Positions 11,265-20,144 are shown, counted from the stretch's first letter. The stretch is DNA of 64,000 bases from Rhizobiales bacterium CCH10-E5 (GCA_001556125.1 LSIG01000035.1:61566-125565), one strand, 5' to 3'. The notes: a model not told the origin generated them from the letters alone. Translations and numbers: made by a program.

Positions 11265-11494
11265 TGAACCTGCTCGTCCACGCAGTCGGCGCCTGGATTG
11301 CGGCGGAAGCCGCCTCCGGTCGCTATCCCCGCCCCGTCGCAGTCGGTCTGTCGATGCTCGTGTCGCGCCTCGGCGCTCCGACAATGGCGATGACGGTCAT
11401 GGCACTCGCGATCAAGCGGCTCAACGAGGCGGGCGCCTTCGAGCGCCTAAAGGCGCCCGCGGTCGAAAGCCGGCAGCGCCTCGGCGATCGCTGA
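11264..11494 (+). CDS. Small hypothetical protein coupled to the flavin-fold gene
   Basis: A 76-residue protein beginning MNLLVHAVGAWIAAEAASGR, with hydrophobic, Ala/Met-rich segments (around residues 1-17 and 26-50) and a charged tail. It could associate with the membrane. Its ATG overlaps the TGA of the upstream flavin-fold gene, so both are probably made from one message. I do not recognise the family. It ends 21 bases before the convergent popZ stop. Confidence 0.6.
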   Translation: MNLLVHAVGAWIAAEAASGRYPRPVAVGLSMLVSRLGAPTMAMTVMALAIKRLNEAGAFERLKAPAVESRQRLGDR

Positions 11495-11515
11495 CACCGA
11501 CGCGCGGCTGGTCAC

Positions 11516-12097
11516 TTAGTGTCGGCGGCCGCGCGCGACCCGCTCGATCTCGGCACGCACCAGTCGCTCGACCATCGTCGGGAGGTTGTCATCGAGCCAG
11601 GTCTTGAGCATCGGTTTGAGCATGTCCTTGACCAGATCCTCGAGCGTTCGCGCATTATTGGTCAGCACCGTATGCGCGAGCTGGCCGAAGGCACTGGTCA
11701 CGGCCGAGCTGGTCTGATCGGACAGCAGTTGCGCCATGTCGAAGGCGGGTGGCGGAGGCGCAGCCGCAAAGGAGGGGGCAGGCTCCGGCGCGGGGGGCGG
11801 AGGCGGTGGCACAATCGCCACGGGCTCCGGCTCCGGCGGCGGAGGCGGCTCCAGGAAGTCGACATCACCATCGGCTGGCGGGACGGCCTCCGGCTCCGGC
11901 GGCGGCACCAGCGCGGCTTCGGCGCCGAGATCGAGAACGTCATCCTCGATCGGAGGCGGCGGTGGTGGCTGCTCGGCGATCGGCGCGGCTTCGACGCCAG
12001 CTTCCGCCGGCTTGACCTCATCATCGGAGATGATCCGCCTGATGGAGGCGAGGATCTCCTCCATGGAGGGTTCGTTGGCCTTCGGTTGCGCGCTCAT
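11516..12097 (-). CDS. popZ: PopZ-like polar organizing protein (DUF2497)
   Basis: A 193-residue protein with the DUF2497/PopZ layout. It has a short N-terminal helix (EPSMEEILASIRRIISDDE), a long acidic Pro/Glu-rich disordered middle (about residues 30-125), and a C-terminal helical region with LEDLVKDMLKPMLKTWLDDN and MVERLVRAEIERVARG. In Caulobacter PopZ oligomerises at the pole and anchors ParB-parS and cell-cycle proteins. The start is the ATG at 12097 (MSAQPKANEPS) rather than an upstream in-frame candidate, as it places the conserved helix at the usual position. It lies downstream of tolC. Confidence 0.85.
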   Translation of the reverse strand: MSAQPKANEPSMEEILASIRRIISDDEVKPAEAGVEAAPIAEQPPPPPPIEDDVLDLGAEAALVPPPEPEAVPPADGDVDFLEPPPPPEPEPVAIVPPPPPPAPEPAPSFAAAPPPPAFDMAQLLSDQTSSAVTSAFGQLAHTVLTNNARTLEDLVKDMLKPMLKTWLDDNLPTMVERLVRAEIERVARGRRH

Positions 12098-12270
12098 CTG
12101 ATCCGGACCACTCGACTCCGGGCGCACCGACAGAATCAACGCCGCCCAGCCATCGAGTATTTCACGCAGACGACGTCAGGCAAGGCGCAGGCCGGTTCAA
12201 CCCACAGGGAAACCGCCCCTGTTGCGCGAATGTCGACAGGCGAGGCTGGAGCGCAGCGCTCCGGCCAGTC

Positions 12271-13680
12271 TTAGCGACCGGACGGAGTCTCGGTGCCCCA
12301 GAGCAATCCCTTGACCTGCTCGTAGTGGCGCCGCTCGTCATAGACCTCGGTCCGCAGCTTCAGCGTCGTCGCGGAGAGCCGTCCGATGGCCGACAGCACA
12401 GAATAGGACGCCACCACCCGATCGCGCTGGGCCGTCACCAGCGTCGAACGCGCGCTCACCAGTTCCTGCTGAGCGTTCAGCACGTCGAGCGTGGTACGCT
12501 GGCCGACCTTGGCCTCCTCGCGAACGCCGGCGAGCGCCGTCTCCGCAGCCTGAACCTGAGCCTGCGCCGCCACGATCTGCGCCTTGGCCGCCTCCAGGCT
12601 GCCCCAGGCCGAGACGACCGCGGCTCGCACCGTGTCGCGCTGGGTGTCGACCTCGATGCGCCGCTGGCCGGCGGTTTCCTTGGCCTGCCGCGTCCGCGAA
12701 TAGACCTGGCCGCCCTCGTAGATCGGAATCGTCAGCGTGCCGACGACGCTGGCCGAGGCGCGGTTGTCGCCGAACTGGGTCGAATCGTAGCGCTGCTGCA
12801 CGAGACCGCGTACGCCCAGAACCGGATAGAGGTCGGCCTCCGTGACCTTGACCTGCAGCTCCGCCGCATCGACGCCGTGCAGCGACGCGACGATCGCCGG
12901 ATGGCCCGTCAGCGCTGTATCGAGCGCCGCCGGCAGCGACTTCGGGAGCAGATGCTCCACCGGCCTGCCGGGTGCCAGCTGCTTCGGCTCGGCGCCGACA
13001 TTCTGGCGGTAGCGCGCGATCGACGTCTTCAGATTCGACTCGGCCAGGATCGCCTGGGACTGGGACTGCGACAGCCGCGCCTCGGCCTGGGCGACGTCGG
13101 TGCGTGTCACCTCGCCGACCTGAAAGCGGTCGCGGGTCTGGCGCAGCTGCTCTTCCAGCACCTCGACGTTGTTGCGGTTGAGCGTGAGGATCGCGGTGTC
13201 GCGCAGCACGTTCATGTAGGAGGTCGCCGCGTCGAGCAGCACGTTCTGCTCGGTATTGCGCAGGGTGGCGCGGGCGCCGAGCACCTGCGACTCAGCCTGG
13301 CCAACCGAATTGCGGGTCTTGCCGCCGTCGAAGATGTTCTGATCGATCTGGACGCCGCCGCCGCGCGGAGCGAGCCGGGTCGTGGACGTCCGGCCGCCCG
13401 GCACATTGGCATCGGTGATGCTGGCGCCGATATCGGCGGAGGCCGTGACCCGCGGGCGATAGCCCGACAGCGCCTGCGGTACGTTCTCATTGGTCGCACG
13501 GAGCGAGGCGCGCTGCGCATTCAGCGTGGGATTGCCGGAGTAGGCGCGAGACAGCGCCGCTTCCATGGTCTGCGCCAAGGCACCCGGGGCAACGCTCGAT
13601 GCGAGCACCAGTCCGAGCGCGGCGAGCGAGAGCCTGCCGAATGTTCCGTTGTTATTCCGTCGTGTCACCGGACGCCTCAT
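12271..13680 (-). CDS. tolC: TolC family outer membrane channel protein
   Basis: About 469 residues with an N-terminal signal (ending near APGALAQ) and two repeated outer-membrane efflux domains. Family marks include AYSGNPTLNAQRASLRATNE, GGGVQIDQNIFDGGKT, the second-repeat GHPAIVASL and RTTLDVLNAQQELVSARSTL. It forms the trimeric exit duct for type I secretion and RND efflux. The RND operon at 53.4-58.9 kb has no outer-membrane gene, so this TolC is a plausible partner. The start is uncertain: ATG at 13680 (MRRPVTRR) is preferred over in-frame candidates up to 13728. Pcm is upstream. Confidence 0.92.
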   Translation of the reverse strand: MRRPVTRRNNNGTFGRLSLAALGLVLASSVAPGALAQTMEAALSRAYSGNPTLNAQRASLRATNENVPQALSGYRPRVTASADIGASITDANVPGGRTSTTRLAPRGGGVQIDQNIFDGGKTRNSVGQAESQVLGARATLRNTEQNVLLDAATSYMNVLRDTAILTLNRNNVEVLEEQLRQTRDRFQVGEVTRTDVAQAEARLSQSQSQAILAESNLKTSIARYRQNVGAEPKQLAPGRPVEHLLPKSLPAALDTALTGHPAIVASLHGVDAAELQVKVTEADLYPVLGVRGLVQQRYDSTQFGDNRASASVVGTLTIPIYEGGQVYSRTRQAKETAGQRRIEVDTQRDTVRAAVVSAWGSLEAAKAQIVAAQAQVQAAETALAGVREEAKVGQRTTLDVLNAQQELVSARSTLVTAQRDRVVASYSVLSAIGRLSATTLKLRTEVYDERRHYEQVKGLLWGTETPSGR

Positions 13681-13831
13681 GTGCGGACTCGAGTCGCGCC
13701 CAGGCATCGCCCCAGCCTCGGCATACAAAGAGAGCGTTACATAGCCCGGCGCGGCCCGAGCGCCAACGCGCCGTTAGCGACCGCAGCACGAAGAGTGGGT
13801 CGGTGCCGCAAAAATGCGACACCGCGCGAAT

Positions 13832-14470
13832 TTAGAAGACGAATGCCGGTTTCTTGCGGAACTCGGCCAGAGCGGGCGCTGCAGCGTCGAAAACCGGGCG
13901 TCCCGAAACGCCGCCGGACGTCTTCTGATAAAGCTTCACCCGTGCCGCTCGTCCGAGCCCCTCGACCACGATCAGCCGCCCGCCGTCGCGCAGCAGCGGG
14001 AAGAGCTCCTCCGGCGGAACCTCACAGGCGCCTGCGACGAGCACGGCGTCGAACCGGTCGTCGCCCGGCCGATCCGACGTCGCCGAAACCGAGAGACCGG
14101 CGGCCGCGACGGCTGCCTTCGCCAGATCGAGTGCGGCGGCATCGGTCTCCCAGAGGGTCGCGACGGCGCCCATCTGCGCCATCAGCGCGGCGCCATAGCC
14201 GCTGCCTCCGCCATATTCGAGCACCGCCTCGCCCGGCTGCAGGTCCAGCACCTGGATCATCCGAGCCAGCACCATCGGCGTCATCAGCGCCCGGCTCGTT
14301 CCCGGCAGCGCCACCGTCTGGTCCAGATAGGCGAGATGGGAGAGAGAGGCGGGCAGGAACGCCTCGCGAGGCACGCTGTCGGCCGCAGCGAGCACGCTGC
14401 GATCCGTCACGTCATAGGTCCGCAGCTGGCAATCGACCATCATGCGGCGCAGCGCGGCGAAACTCTCCAT
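13832..14470 (-). CDS. pcm: Protein-L-isoaspartate O-methyltransferase family protein
   Basis: A 212-residue SAM-dependent methyltransferase of the PCMT family. It has the family N-terminus (MVDCQLRTYDVTDRSVLAAADSVPRE), the SAM-binding glycine loop VLEYGGGSGYGAALMAQMG and the late LRDGGRLIVVEG. This alphaproteobacterial branch is encoded upstream of tolC, as here; whether it truly repairs isoaspartate is uncertain. The start at 14470 (MESFAALRRMM) fits homologues; the longer open frame upstream is Arg-rich and unlikely to be coding. It diverges from the PAS-domain gene. Confidence 0.85.
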   Translation of the reverse strand: MESFAALRRMMVDCQLRTYDVTDRSVLAAADSVPREAFLPASLSHLAYLDQTVALPGTSRALMTPMVLARMIQVLDLQPGEAVLEYGGGSGYGAALMAQMGAVATLWETDAAALDLAKAAVAAAGLSVSATSDRPGDDRFDAVLVAGACEVPPEELFPLLRDGGRLIVVEGLGRAARVKLYQKTSGGVSGRPVFDAAAPALAEFRKKPAFVF

Positions 14471-14685
14471 GGCGCGAAATCTCCGTCCGCCGAAATCCTG
14501 AGCCCGGCCGGCGTTGGGAGGGCGCTCGCGCCCGTGCCGGCCGCCATGCCAGCCGTCGCTGCTTTCTGTTCGAGCGCGCCGCAAAAGGCAAGACGCCGGG
14601 CTCGCCGGTCGTCCGCGCGGCAATCTCGCGCATAGCGCGCAAAGCCGCCCCGGCACCAAGCGCGCCGCCCTGTCCGGCAACGCAA

Positions 14686-14704
14686 ACATGACCTAACGTC
14701 ATGT
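14686..14704. promoter_or_regulatory. Inverted repeat between divergent pcm and PAS-domain gene
   Basis: A perfect 7-bp inverted repeat, ACATGAC-N5-GTCATGT, lies 13-31 bases before the start of the PAS-domain gene and would overlap its ribosome-binding region. Its position suggests an operator for the PAS gene, possibly also affecting pcm, which starts 215 bases away. No regulator is identified. The rest of the 14471-14716 spacer shows nothing else clear. Confidence 0.35.
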
Positions 14705-14716
14705 CGATTCGGTTGG

Positions 14717-15514
14717 GTGGATGTGATGTTCGATACGAAGTCGCTGTGCGTGGCCGTTGTGGAACGAGCGGATGTGGCGACGGCCTTGACGAGCACCGGC
14801 CACTCGGGAGCGCGCTACCTTGCGGCCAACAATGGCTATCTCGCCCTGACGGAACGTGTCTGGGGCGAGCTTGAGGGCCGTTCGCCGATCAGCGCCGGCG
14901 CGGCGATCGGCGACCCCGATCGCGACCGCCGCCTGTGGCTGCTGGACCGCAAGGGCTACTATGACTGCGAGCAGGCGGTCATCGGCGCAGCCTCCGGCCG
15001 CCGCGTACCGGTCGAGATCAGCGCACAGCGCGTCTGGTGCAGCGGCATCGCCTGCGACCTCGAATATTTCCGGCCGCTGGCGCTGCCGCAGACGGGCTCG
15101 GCCATGGCCCCTCCCGGTCCGCGCGCGGCCTTCCTGCCCGAGCTTGAAACCAATCTGCGAAAGCTGACGCCCTTCGATCGGACGATCCTGATCCGGCGGA
15201 TGCTGACAGCTGTGGCCGAAGGCGGAATCCTGATTGCGCGAGTCGATCCGAACCCGGCCATCACGCGCTATTCCGACACGCTGCGCGGCAGGCTTGCGGC
15301 CTATATCGCGCCGGGCCGGAGCGAGATCGCGGTGAAGCTGGATTTTTCGGCGTTGGACGAGGCCGCCGCCGAGCGGCATCTGCTGGAATTGGCGGCGGAA
15401 ATCTGGAGCCTGATCCGTTTCACCAAAGATCCCGAGACGGCCGGCATGCTGGAGAGGCTGGTCGCCCCCTATACGCTGCCGACATCGCCCGTCGTCGCCC
15501 GGCCGGGCGCCTGA
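14717..15514 (+). CDS. PAS domain-containing protein of unknown output
   Basis: A 265-residue cytosolic protein. Residues about 20-120 read like a PAS fold: LAANNGYLALTERVWGELEGRSP, then DPDRDRRLWLLDRKGYYDCEQ and SGRRVPVEISAQRVWCSGIACDLEYFRP. The C-terminal half (about 140-255) has TPFDRTILIRRMLTAVAEGG and an alpha-rich tail; I recognise no kinase, cyclase or DNA-binding output. It may be a stand-alone sensor. ATG codons at 14717 and 14726 are both possible starts. It is followed by the tRNA-Cys gene on the opposite strand. Confidence 0.6.
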   Translation: MDVMFDTKSLCVAVVERADVATALTSTGHSGARYLAANNGYLALTERVWGELEGRSPISAGAAIGDPDRDRRLWLLDRKGYYDCEQAVIGAASGRRVPVEISAQRVWCSGIACDLEYFRPLALPQTGSAMAPPGPRAAFLPELETNLRKLTPFDRTILIRRMLTAVAEGGILIARVDPNPAITRYSDTLRGRLAAYIAPGRSEIAVKLDFSALDEAAAERHLLELAAEIWSLIRFTKDPETAGMLERLVAPYTLPTSPVVARPGA

Positions 15515-15566
15515 CCTGGCCTGGCTCGGCGTCGGCCAGAGCGAGAACAACGGTATCGGGGGATTT

Positions 15567-15640
15567 TGGAGGCCTCGCCCGGAATCGAACCGGGGTGCAA
15601 GGATTTGCAGTCCTCTGCGTAACCACTCCGCCACGAGGCC
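15567..15640 (-). tRNA. tRNA-Cys (GCA)
   Basis: The minus strand folds as a tRNA. The acceptor arm is GGCCTCG paired with CGAGGCC, the anticodon loop is CTGCAAA giving GCA for cysteine, and the T arm holds GGTTCGATTCC. The discriminator is U, as expected for tRNA-Cys, and CCA is encoded. Total length is 74 bases including CCA. Confidence 0.97.
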
Positions 15641-15803
15641 TTCCGTCGGCGCCGCGCTGCGACGTCGATGGCCGCAATAACCATAAGCCGCGGCGCGCTG
15701 CAACAGCCAAGCATCATGCACAGGCCCGACGTCGCCTTTCCGTCATGGATCGACGGAAAGGGGTTGCGTCCCCCGGACGGCGTCGCTATACGCCGCCCAC
15801 CGA

Positions 15804-15878
15804 TCCCGGATAGCTCAGCGGTAGAGCAATCGACTGTTAATCGATTGGTCGCAGGTTCGAATCCTGCTCCGGGAGCCA
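15804..15878 (+). tRNA. tRNA-Asn (GUU)
   Basis: The plus strand folds as a tRNA with acceptor arm TCCCGGA/TCCGGGA, D arm TAGCTCAGCGGTAGAGCA, anticodon loop CTGTTAA giving GUU for asparagine, and T arm CAGGTTCGAATCCTG. The discriminator is G and CCA is encoded at 15876-15878. A strong intrinsic terminator follows 13 bases later. Confidence 0.97.
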
Positions 15879-15890
15879 GTGATTTCGAAA

Positions 15891-15919
15891 GGCTCGGGCG
15901 TCGCCGCCCGGGCCTTTTT
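15891..15919 (+). terminator. Intrinsic terminator after tRNA-Asn
   Basis: A 10-bp stem (15891-15900 with 15905-15914, one G-T wobble) closes a TCGC tetraloop and is followed directly by five T residues. This is a textbook rho-independent terminator placed just after the tRNA-Asn gene. Confidence 0.9.
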
Positions 15920-16019
15920 GCGTTGCTGAGGAAATCGGGGCTTGCGACGCCTAGCCTGCTTCGTCCTGCCACAGCCGACCGGCTGGCGCGGCAGGTAACC
16001 TCGCGTTACCTCTGCGCTG

Positions 16020-17480
16020 ATGTCCCTCTCGCCTTCACCCTCGATCCACTGGTTCCGCGACGATCTGCGCCTCGCCGATAACCCGGCGCTGGCGGCGGCC
16101 GTGGCTGCGGGACCGACGCTGTGCCTCTACATCCTCGACGAGCGACCAGAGCGGCGGCCGCTCGGCGGCGCCAGCCGGTGGTGGCTGTCGCGCTCGCTCG
16201 CCGCCCTCTCCGCCGAGCTGGAGCGCAGGGACGGCGCCCTGCTCCTGCTGCGGGGCGACCCGGAAACTCTGCTGCCGAAAGTGGCGGATATGATCGGCGC
16301 CGCTCTCGTCACCTGGAGCCGCCGCTATGACGGCGACTCGGTCGCGCTCGACGCGAGGATCAAGACCGACCTCCAGAACGCCGGCCGGCAGGTCTCGAGC
16401 TTCAACGCCGCGCTGCTGAACGAGCCCTGGCAGGTCACCACCAAGACCGGCGACCCCATGAAGGTCTTCACGCCCTATTGGCGCGCCGCCCGGGCCCGCG
16501 GCGAGCCGCCGGCGCCCCTGCCCGCACCCGTCCGAATCGCCACACCGGCCCTGCCCGCCGGATTGACCGCGCTCGCCGTCACCCGCGAGGATCTTGCCTT
16601 GGAGCCCCATGCGCCCGACTGGGCGGGCGGCCTGCGCGAGGCCTGGACGCCGGGCGAGGCCGGCGCCGCCGCGGCGCTCGAACATTTTCTGGCGGGGCCG
16701 CTCGCCGGTTATGGCGAAGACCGCAACCGGCCCGATCTGGCATCGACCTCACGACTGTCGCCGCATCTGCGCTTCGGCGAGATCGGCCCACGCCAGGTCT
16801 GGCATGCGACCCACAGCGCCGTCGAAAGCGGGGCGGCAACTGCTCCCGAATCCGATGCCGAGAAATTCCTGTCCGAGATCGGCTGGCGTGAGTTTTCCTA
16901 CCACCTCCTCTTCCACAATCCCGAACTCGCGACGCGCAACTACAATCCGCGCTTCGACGCCTTCCCCTGGCGCCATGACGACGCCGCGCTGACCGCCTGG
17001 CGGCGCGGGTGCACCGGCTATCCGATCATCGATGCGGGCCTGCGCGAGCTCTGGACCACCGGCTGGATGCACAACCGCGTCCGGATGATTGTCGCCTCCT
17101 TTCTGATCAAGCATCTGCTGATCGACTGGCGCGAGGGCGAGGCCTGGTTCTGGGACACGCTGGTCGATGCCGACCCGGCCAACAACGCCGCGAGTTGGCA
17201 ATGGGTCGCGGGTTCGGGCGCCGACGCCGCGCCCTATTATCGGATCTTCAATCCCGTGACGCAGGGGCTGAAATTCGATCCCCGCGGCGCCTATGTCCGC
17301 CGCTGGATCCCCGAGATCGCGGCGCTCGGCGACGCCGAGATTCACGAACCCTGGAAGGCCTCCACCGCCATCCTGCGCCGGGCGGGGATCGATCTCGGCG
17401 TGACCTATCCGCGCCCGATCGTCGATCTCGATGCCGGCCGCCAGCGGGCGCTGGCGGCGCTGGCCGCCACCAAGGCGTGA
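16020..17480 (+). CDS. phrB: Deoxyribodipyrimidine photo-lyase
   Basis: A 486-residue cryptochrome/photolyase family enzyme that uses FAD and blue light to split cyclobutane pyrimidine dimers. The N-terminal antenna domain opens with IHWFRDDLRLADNPAL. The C-terminal FAD domain has TSRLSPHLRFGEIGPRQVW, FLSEIGWREFSYHLL, ELWTTGWMHNRVRMIVASFL and WQWVAGSGADAAPYYRIFNP, the last matching the FAD/electron-transfer Trp region of class I CPD photolyases. Length is normal. It converges on the short-chain dehydrogenase gene with three bases between the stops. Confidence 0.95.
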   Translation: MSLSPSPSIHWFRDDLRLADNPALAAAVAAGPTLCLYILDERPERRPLGGASRWWLSRSLAALSAELERRDGALLLLRGDPETLLPKVADMIGAALVTWSRRYDGDSVALDARIKTDLQNAGRQVSSFNAALLNEPWQVTTKTGDPMKVFTPYWRAARARGEPPAPLPAPVRIATPALPAGLTALAVTREDLALEPHAPDWAGGLREAWTPGEAGAAAALEHFLAGPLAGYGEDRNRPDLASTSRLSPHLRFGEIGPRQVWHATHSAVESGAATAPESDAEKFLSEIGWREFSYHLLFHNPELATRNYNPRFDAFPWRHDDAALTAWRRGCTGYPIIDAGLRELWTTGWMHNRVRMIVASFLIKHLLIDWREGEAWFWDTLVDADPANNAASWQWVAGSGADAAPYYRIFNPVTQGLKFDPRGAYVRRWIPEIAALGDAEIHEPWKASTAILRRAGIDLGVTYPRPIVDLDAGRQRALAALAATKA

Positions 17481-17483
17481 GGC

Positions 17484-18293
17484 TCAGAGCGGCCGGGCGC
17501 CGCCGCGACGCGACGCCTGCCGCAGCAGCCAGAAATAGGCCGGATAAGGCAACAGATTCAGGACCTTCATCGGCCAGGACAGCCGGCGCGGGAAGGTGAT
17601 CTCGAAACCGCCCGAGGCCAAGCCTTCGACGATCCGCCGCGCCGCCGCCTCGGGCGGCATGATGAAGGGCATCGGCACCGTCTTGGGGCGCGTCATCGGC
17701 GTTGCCACCCAACCCGGATTGACGAGCTGGAGCGTGATGCCGGCTCGGTCGCAGTCGAATCTCAGCGTCTCGCAGAGATGGATGACGGCGGCCTTCGAGA
17801 CGCCATAGGCGGAGGCGCCCGGCAGCCCGCCATAGCCGGCGACGGAGGCGTTGACGGCGATCTGCCCGCGGCCGCGCGTGCTCATCCGCTCCAGAAGCAC
17901 CGAAAGCCCGCGCGCGACACCGACGAGATTGACCGCGATGATTCGCTCGAACGCCTCCATGTCGAGGATTCCGTCCGAATCCGGCGCGATGCCGGCATTG
18001 AGGAAGGCGAGCGCGATCGGCCCCTGCACGCTCTCGACCCCTTCGATGACGGCCTTCATCGAATCGGCGTCGGTGACGTCGCCGGCATGGGCGAGGATGC
18101 GGCCGGGCAAGCCCTCGGCGCGGCGCGCGATGTCCTCCAGCAGTTCGAGGCGTCGAGCCGTGATCGCGACGGTCCAGCCCTGCCGGGCGAGCTCGAGCGC
18201 GACGGCCTCGCCGATGCCGGAACTGGCTCCGGTGATCCAGGCGACGCCGTCGCTGGGGCGCATCCGCGGCAGGGACAGACGCGTCACGGACAT
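17484..18293 (-). CDS. SDR family NAD(P)-dependent oxidoreductase
   Basis: A 269-residue classical short-chain dehydrogenase. The Rossmann motif is ITGASSGIGEAVALELARQG, followed by FLNAGIAP (NAG motif), AVNASVAGYGGLPGASAYGVSKAAV (Ser, Tyr-x3-Lys catalytic set) and LVNPGWVATPM. The hydrophobic C-terminus (PMKVLNLLPYPAYFWLLRQ) is typical of membrane-associated SDRs acting on lipid or aromatic substrates. The start at 18293 is chosen because GAGAGG lies just upstream of it. The substrate is unknown. Confidence 0.85.
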   Translation of the reverse strand: MSVTRLSLPRMRPSDGVAWITGASSGIGEAVALELARQGWTVAITARRLELLEDIARRAEGLPGRILAHAGDVTDADSMKAVIEGVESVQGPIALAFLNAGIAPDSDGILDMEAFERIIAVNLVGVARGLSVLLERMSTRGRGQIAVNASVAGYGGLPGASAYGVSKAAVIHLCETLRFDCDRAGITLQLVNPGWVATPMTRPKTVPMPFIMPPEAAARRIVEGLASGGFEITFPRRLSWPMKVLNLLPYPAYFWLLRQASRRGGARPL

Positions 18294-18449
18294 GGGACCT
18301 CTCATGCGGGGAGCATGGCCTATCTAGGCGCAGCCGCGGCGTGACGGAAGTCCCGGTACAGGCAGGTGGCGTCGCGGCCACGTCCGGTGCAATCTCCGCA
18401 GCCCTGCCCGACCGACCCCGTACTGGTCCCTCCTACGAGCTGCCCGACC

Positions 18450-19166
18450 ATGACCACCGCCCTGCTCTTCCGCGACGACGCCTATCTCACCGAGACTCCC
18501 GCCACCGTGCTGGCGGTCAACGAGCGCGGCGGCATCGAGCTGGACCGGACCGTCTTCTACGCCACCGGCGGCGGCCAGCCCGGCGATGCCGGCCTGCTGC
18601 GCCGGGCCGACGGCTCGACCATCGCGATCGCCAGCGCGGTCTATGATCCGCAGGACCGCAGCCGCATCCTGCATGTGCCGCTGGACGGCCAGCCCGCGCC
18701 GCGCCCGGGCGAAGCGGTGACCGCCGCGCTCGACTGGGAGCGCCGCCTCAAGCGCATGCGCATCCACACCGCGCTGCACCTGCTCAGCGTCGTCCTGCCC
18801 TTCCCCGTCACCGGCGGCGCGATCGGCGACGGCGACGGGCGCCTCGACTTCGATATTCCCGAGGGCGGACTCGACAAGGCCGAGATCGCCGAAAAGCTGA
18901 ACGCGCTGGTGGCGCGCAACGCCGCCGTGATCGAGCGCTGGATCACCGATGCCGAGCTCGACGCCAATCCCGGCCTCGTCAAGACGATGTCGGTCCAGCC
19001 GCCTCGCGGCTCGGGACGCATCCGGCTGGTCGCGATCGGTGACATCGATCTCCAGCCCTGCGGCGGCACCCATATCCGCAACACCGCCGAGATCGGCCTT
19101 GTCGCGGTCACGGATATCGAGAAGAAGGGCAAGCAGAACCGCCGCGTCCGGATCGCGCTCGCCTGA
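18450..19166 (+). CDS. Alanyl-tRNA editing protein (AlaX type)
   Basis: A 238-residue stand-alone homologue of the AlaRS editing domain, which deacylates Ser-tRNA(Ala) in trans. It has the N-terminal barrel with FYATGGGQPGD, then the zinc site formed by HTALH (H-x3-H) and CGGTH (C-x3-H), with RIRLVAIGDIDLQPCGGTHI intact. The length fits the mid-sized AlaX-M group. The ATG at 18450 (MTTALLFRDD) is preferred over an upstream start because the upstream part lacks family similarity. It is followed 49 bases later by a sulfurtransferase gene. Confidence 0.88.
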   Translation: MTTALLFRDDAYLTETPATVLAVNERGGIELDRTVFYATGGGQPGDAGLLRRADGSTIAIASAVYDPQDRSRILHVPLDGQPAPRPGEAVTAALDWERRLKRMRIHTALHLLSVVLPFPVTGGAIGDGDGRLDFDIPEGGLDKAEIAEKLNALVARNAAVIERWITDAELDANPGLVKTMSVQPPRGSGRIRLVAIGDIDLQPCGGTHIRNTAEIGLVAVTDIEKKGKQNRRVRIALA

Positions 19167-19215
19167 TGGCAGGCGCGCCTCCAGCGCCAGAAACCGAGTT
19201 CAGGGAAACGCAGAG

Positions 19216-20073
19216 ATGGCCAGTGACACCGTTTTCGTCTCGACCGACTGGCTCGCCGAACGCCTCGACGCGCCCGATATCGTGGTCGTCGACGGCTCCT
19301 GGTATTTGCCGGTCCATGCCCGCGATCCGCATGCGGAGTACGCCGAGCGGCGCATTCCCGGCGCGGTCCGCTTCGACATCGACGCCGTCAAGGACACCGG
19401 CTCCGACCTCCCGCACATGCTGCCACGCCCGGAAGCCTTCGCCGCCGCGGTCGGCGCCATGGGCATCGGCGATGGCATGCGCATCGTCGTCTATGACGGG
19501 CTCGGCCTGTTCTCGGCGCCGCGCGTGCGCTGGACGTTTCGGACCTTCGGCGCCAAGGACGTGGTCATTCTCGAAGGCGGCTTCCCGAAATGGCAGGCCG
19601 AGAATCGCCTGATCGAGCAGGGCCCGCCGCGCAGCCGCGCCGCGCGCAGCTTCACCGCCCGCCTCGACCATTCCGCCGTCGCCGATGCCGGCGACATCGC
19701 CCGGGCGCTGACGGAGGGAACTGCGCAGGTGGTCGATGCCCGGCCGGGCGACCGCTTCCGCGGCGAGGCGCCGGAGCCGCGCGCCGGCGTCCGCTCCGGC
19801 CACATGCCCGGCTCGCTCAATCTGCCCTTCCCCGCGATCGTCGAGAACGGGCAGCTCAGATCGCCCGACGCCATCGCCGCCGCCTTCGCCGAGGCCGGGG
19901 TCGATCTCGACCGGCCGCTGATCACCAGCTGCGGCTCGGGCGTCTCGGCGGCGATCCTGTCCACGGCGCTGGAGACGATCGGCAAGCCGGCCCGCGCCCT
20001 CTATGACGGCTCCTGGGCCGAATGGGGCGCGAGCGACCGCCCGATCGCGACGGGGCCGGCCAAGCGCGGTTAG
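19216..20073 (+). CDS. sseA: 3-mercaptopyruvate/thiosulfate sulfurtransferase
   Basis: A 285-residue tandem-rhodanese protein. The N-terminal inactive domain starts VSTDWLAERLDAPDIVVVDGSWYLP, and the C-terminal domain carries the catalytic loop CGSGVSA at C239. The CGSG(V/T)xA loop favours 3-mercaptopyruvate over thiosulfate. The start at 19216 (MASDTVFVST) gives normal length and has a GGGAAACGCAGAG leader; a much longer open frame upstream overlaps alaX and is not supported. It is probably co-transcribed with alaX. Confidence 0.9.
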   Translation: MASDTVFVSTDWLAERLDAPDIVVVDGSWYLPVHARDPHAEYAERRIPGAVRFDIDAVKDTGSDLPHMLPRPEAFAAAVGAMGIGDGMRIVVYDGLGLFSAPRVRWTFRTFGAKDVVILEGGFPKWQAENRLIEQGPPRSRAARSFTARLDHSAVADAGDIARALTEGTAQVVDARPGDRFRGEAPEPRAGVRSGHMPGSLNLPFPAIVENGQLRSPDAIAAAFAEAGVDLDRPLITSCGSGVSAAILSTALETIGKPARALYDGSWAEWGASDRPIATGPAKRG

Positions 20074-20144
20074 GACGTGGAGGCGCCGCGTCATTGACCG
20101 GCGCGCCGTCGGACAATACTAAACCGAAAAGGCAACCATCCTGA

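Noticed and set aside
11489..11527. Possible terminator between the small hypothetical gene and popZ
   Set aside because: The arms CGCTGACAC and GTGTCGGCG are separated by 21 bases and have no T run, so the hairpin is too weak to call.
11740..12000. Repetitive Pro/Glu coding stretch that looks like tandem repeats
   Set aside because: It is the low-complexity disordered region of PopZ, not a DNA repeat or CRISPR array.
15567..15878. tRNA-associated integration site for a genomic island
   Set aside because: No integrase, no duplicated tRNA 3' end and no change in flanking gene type are visible around the two tRNAs.
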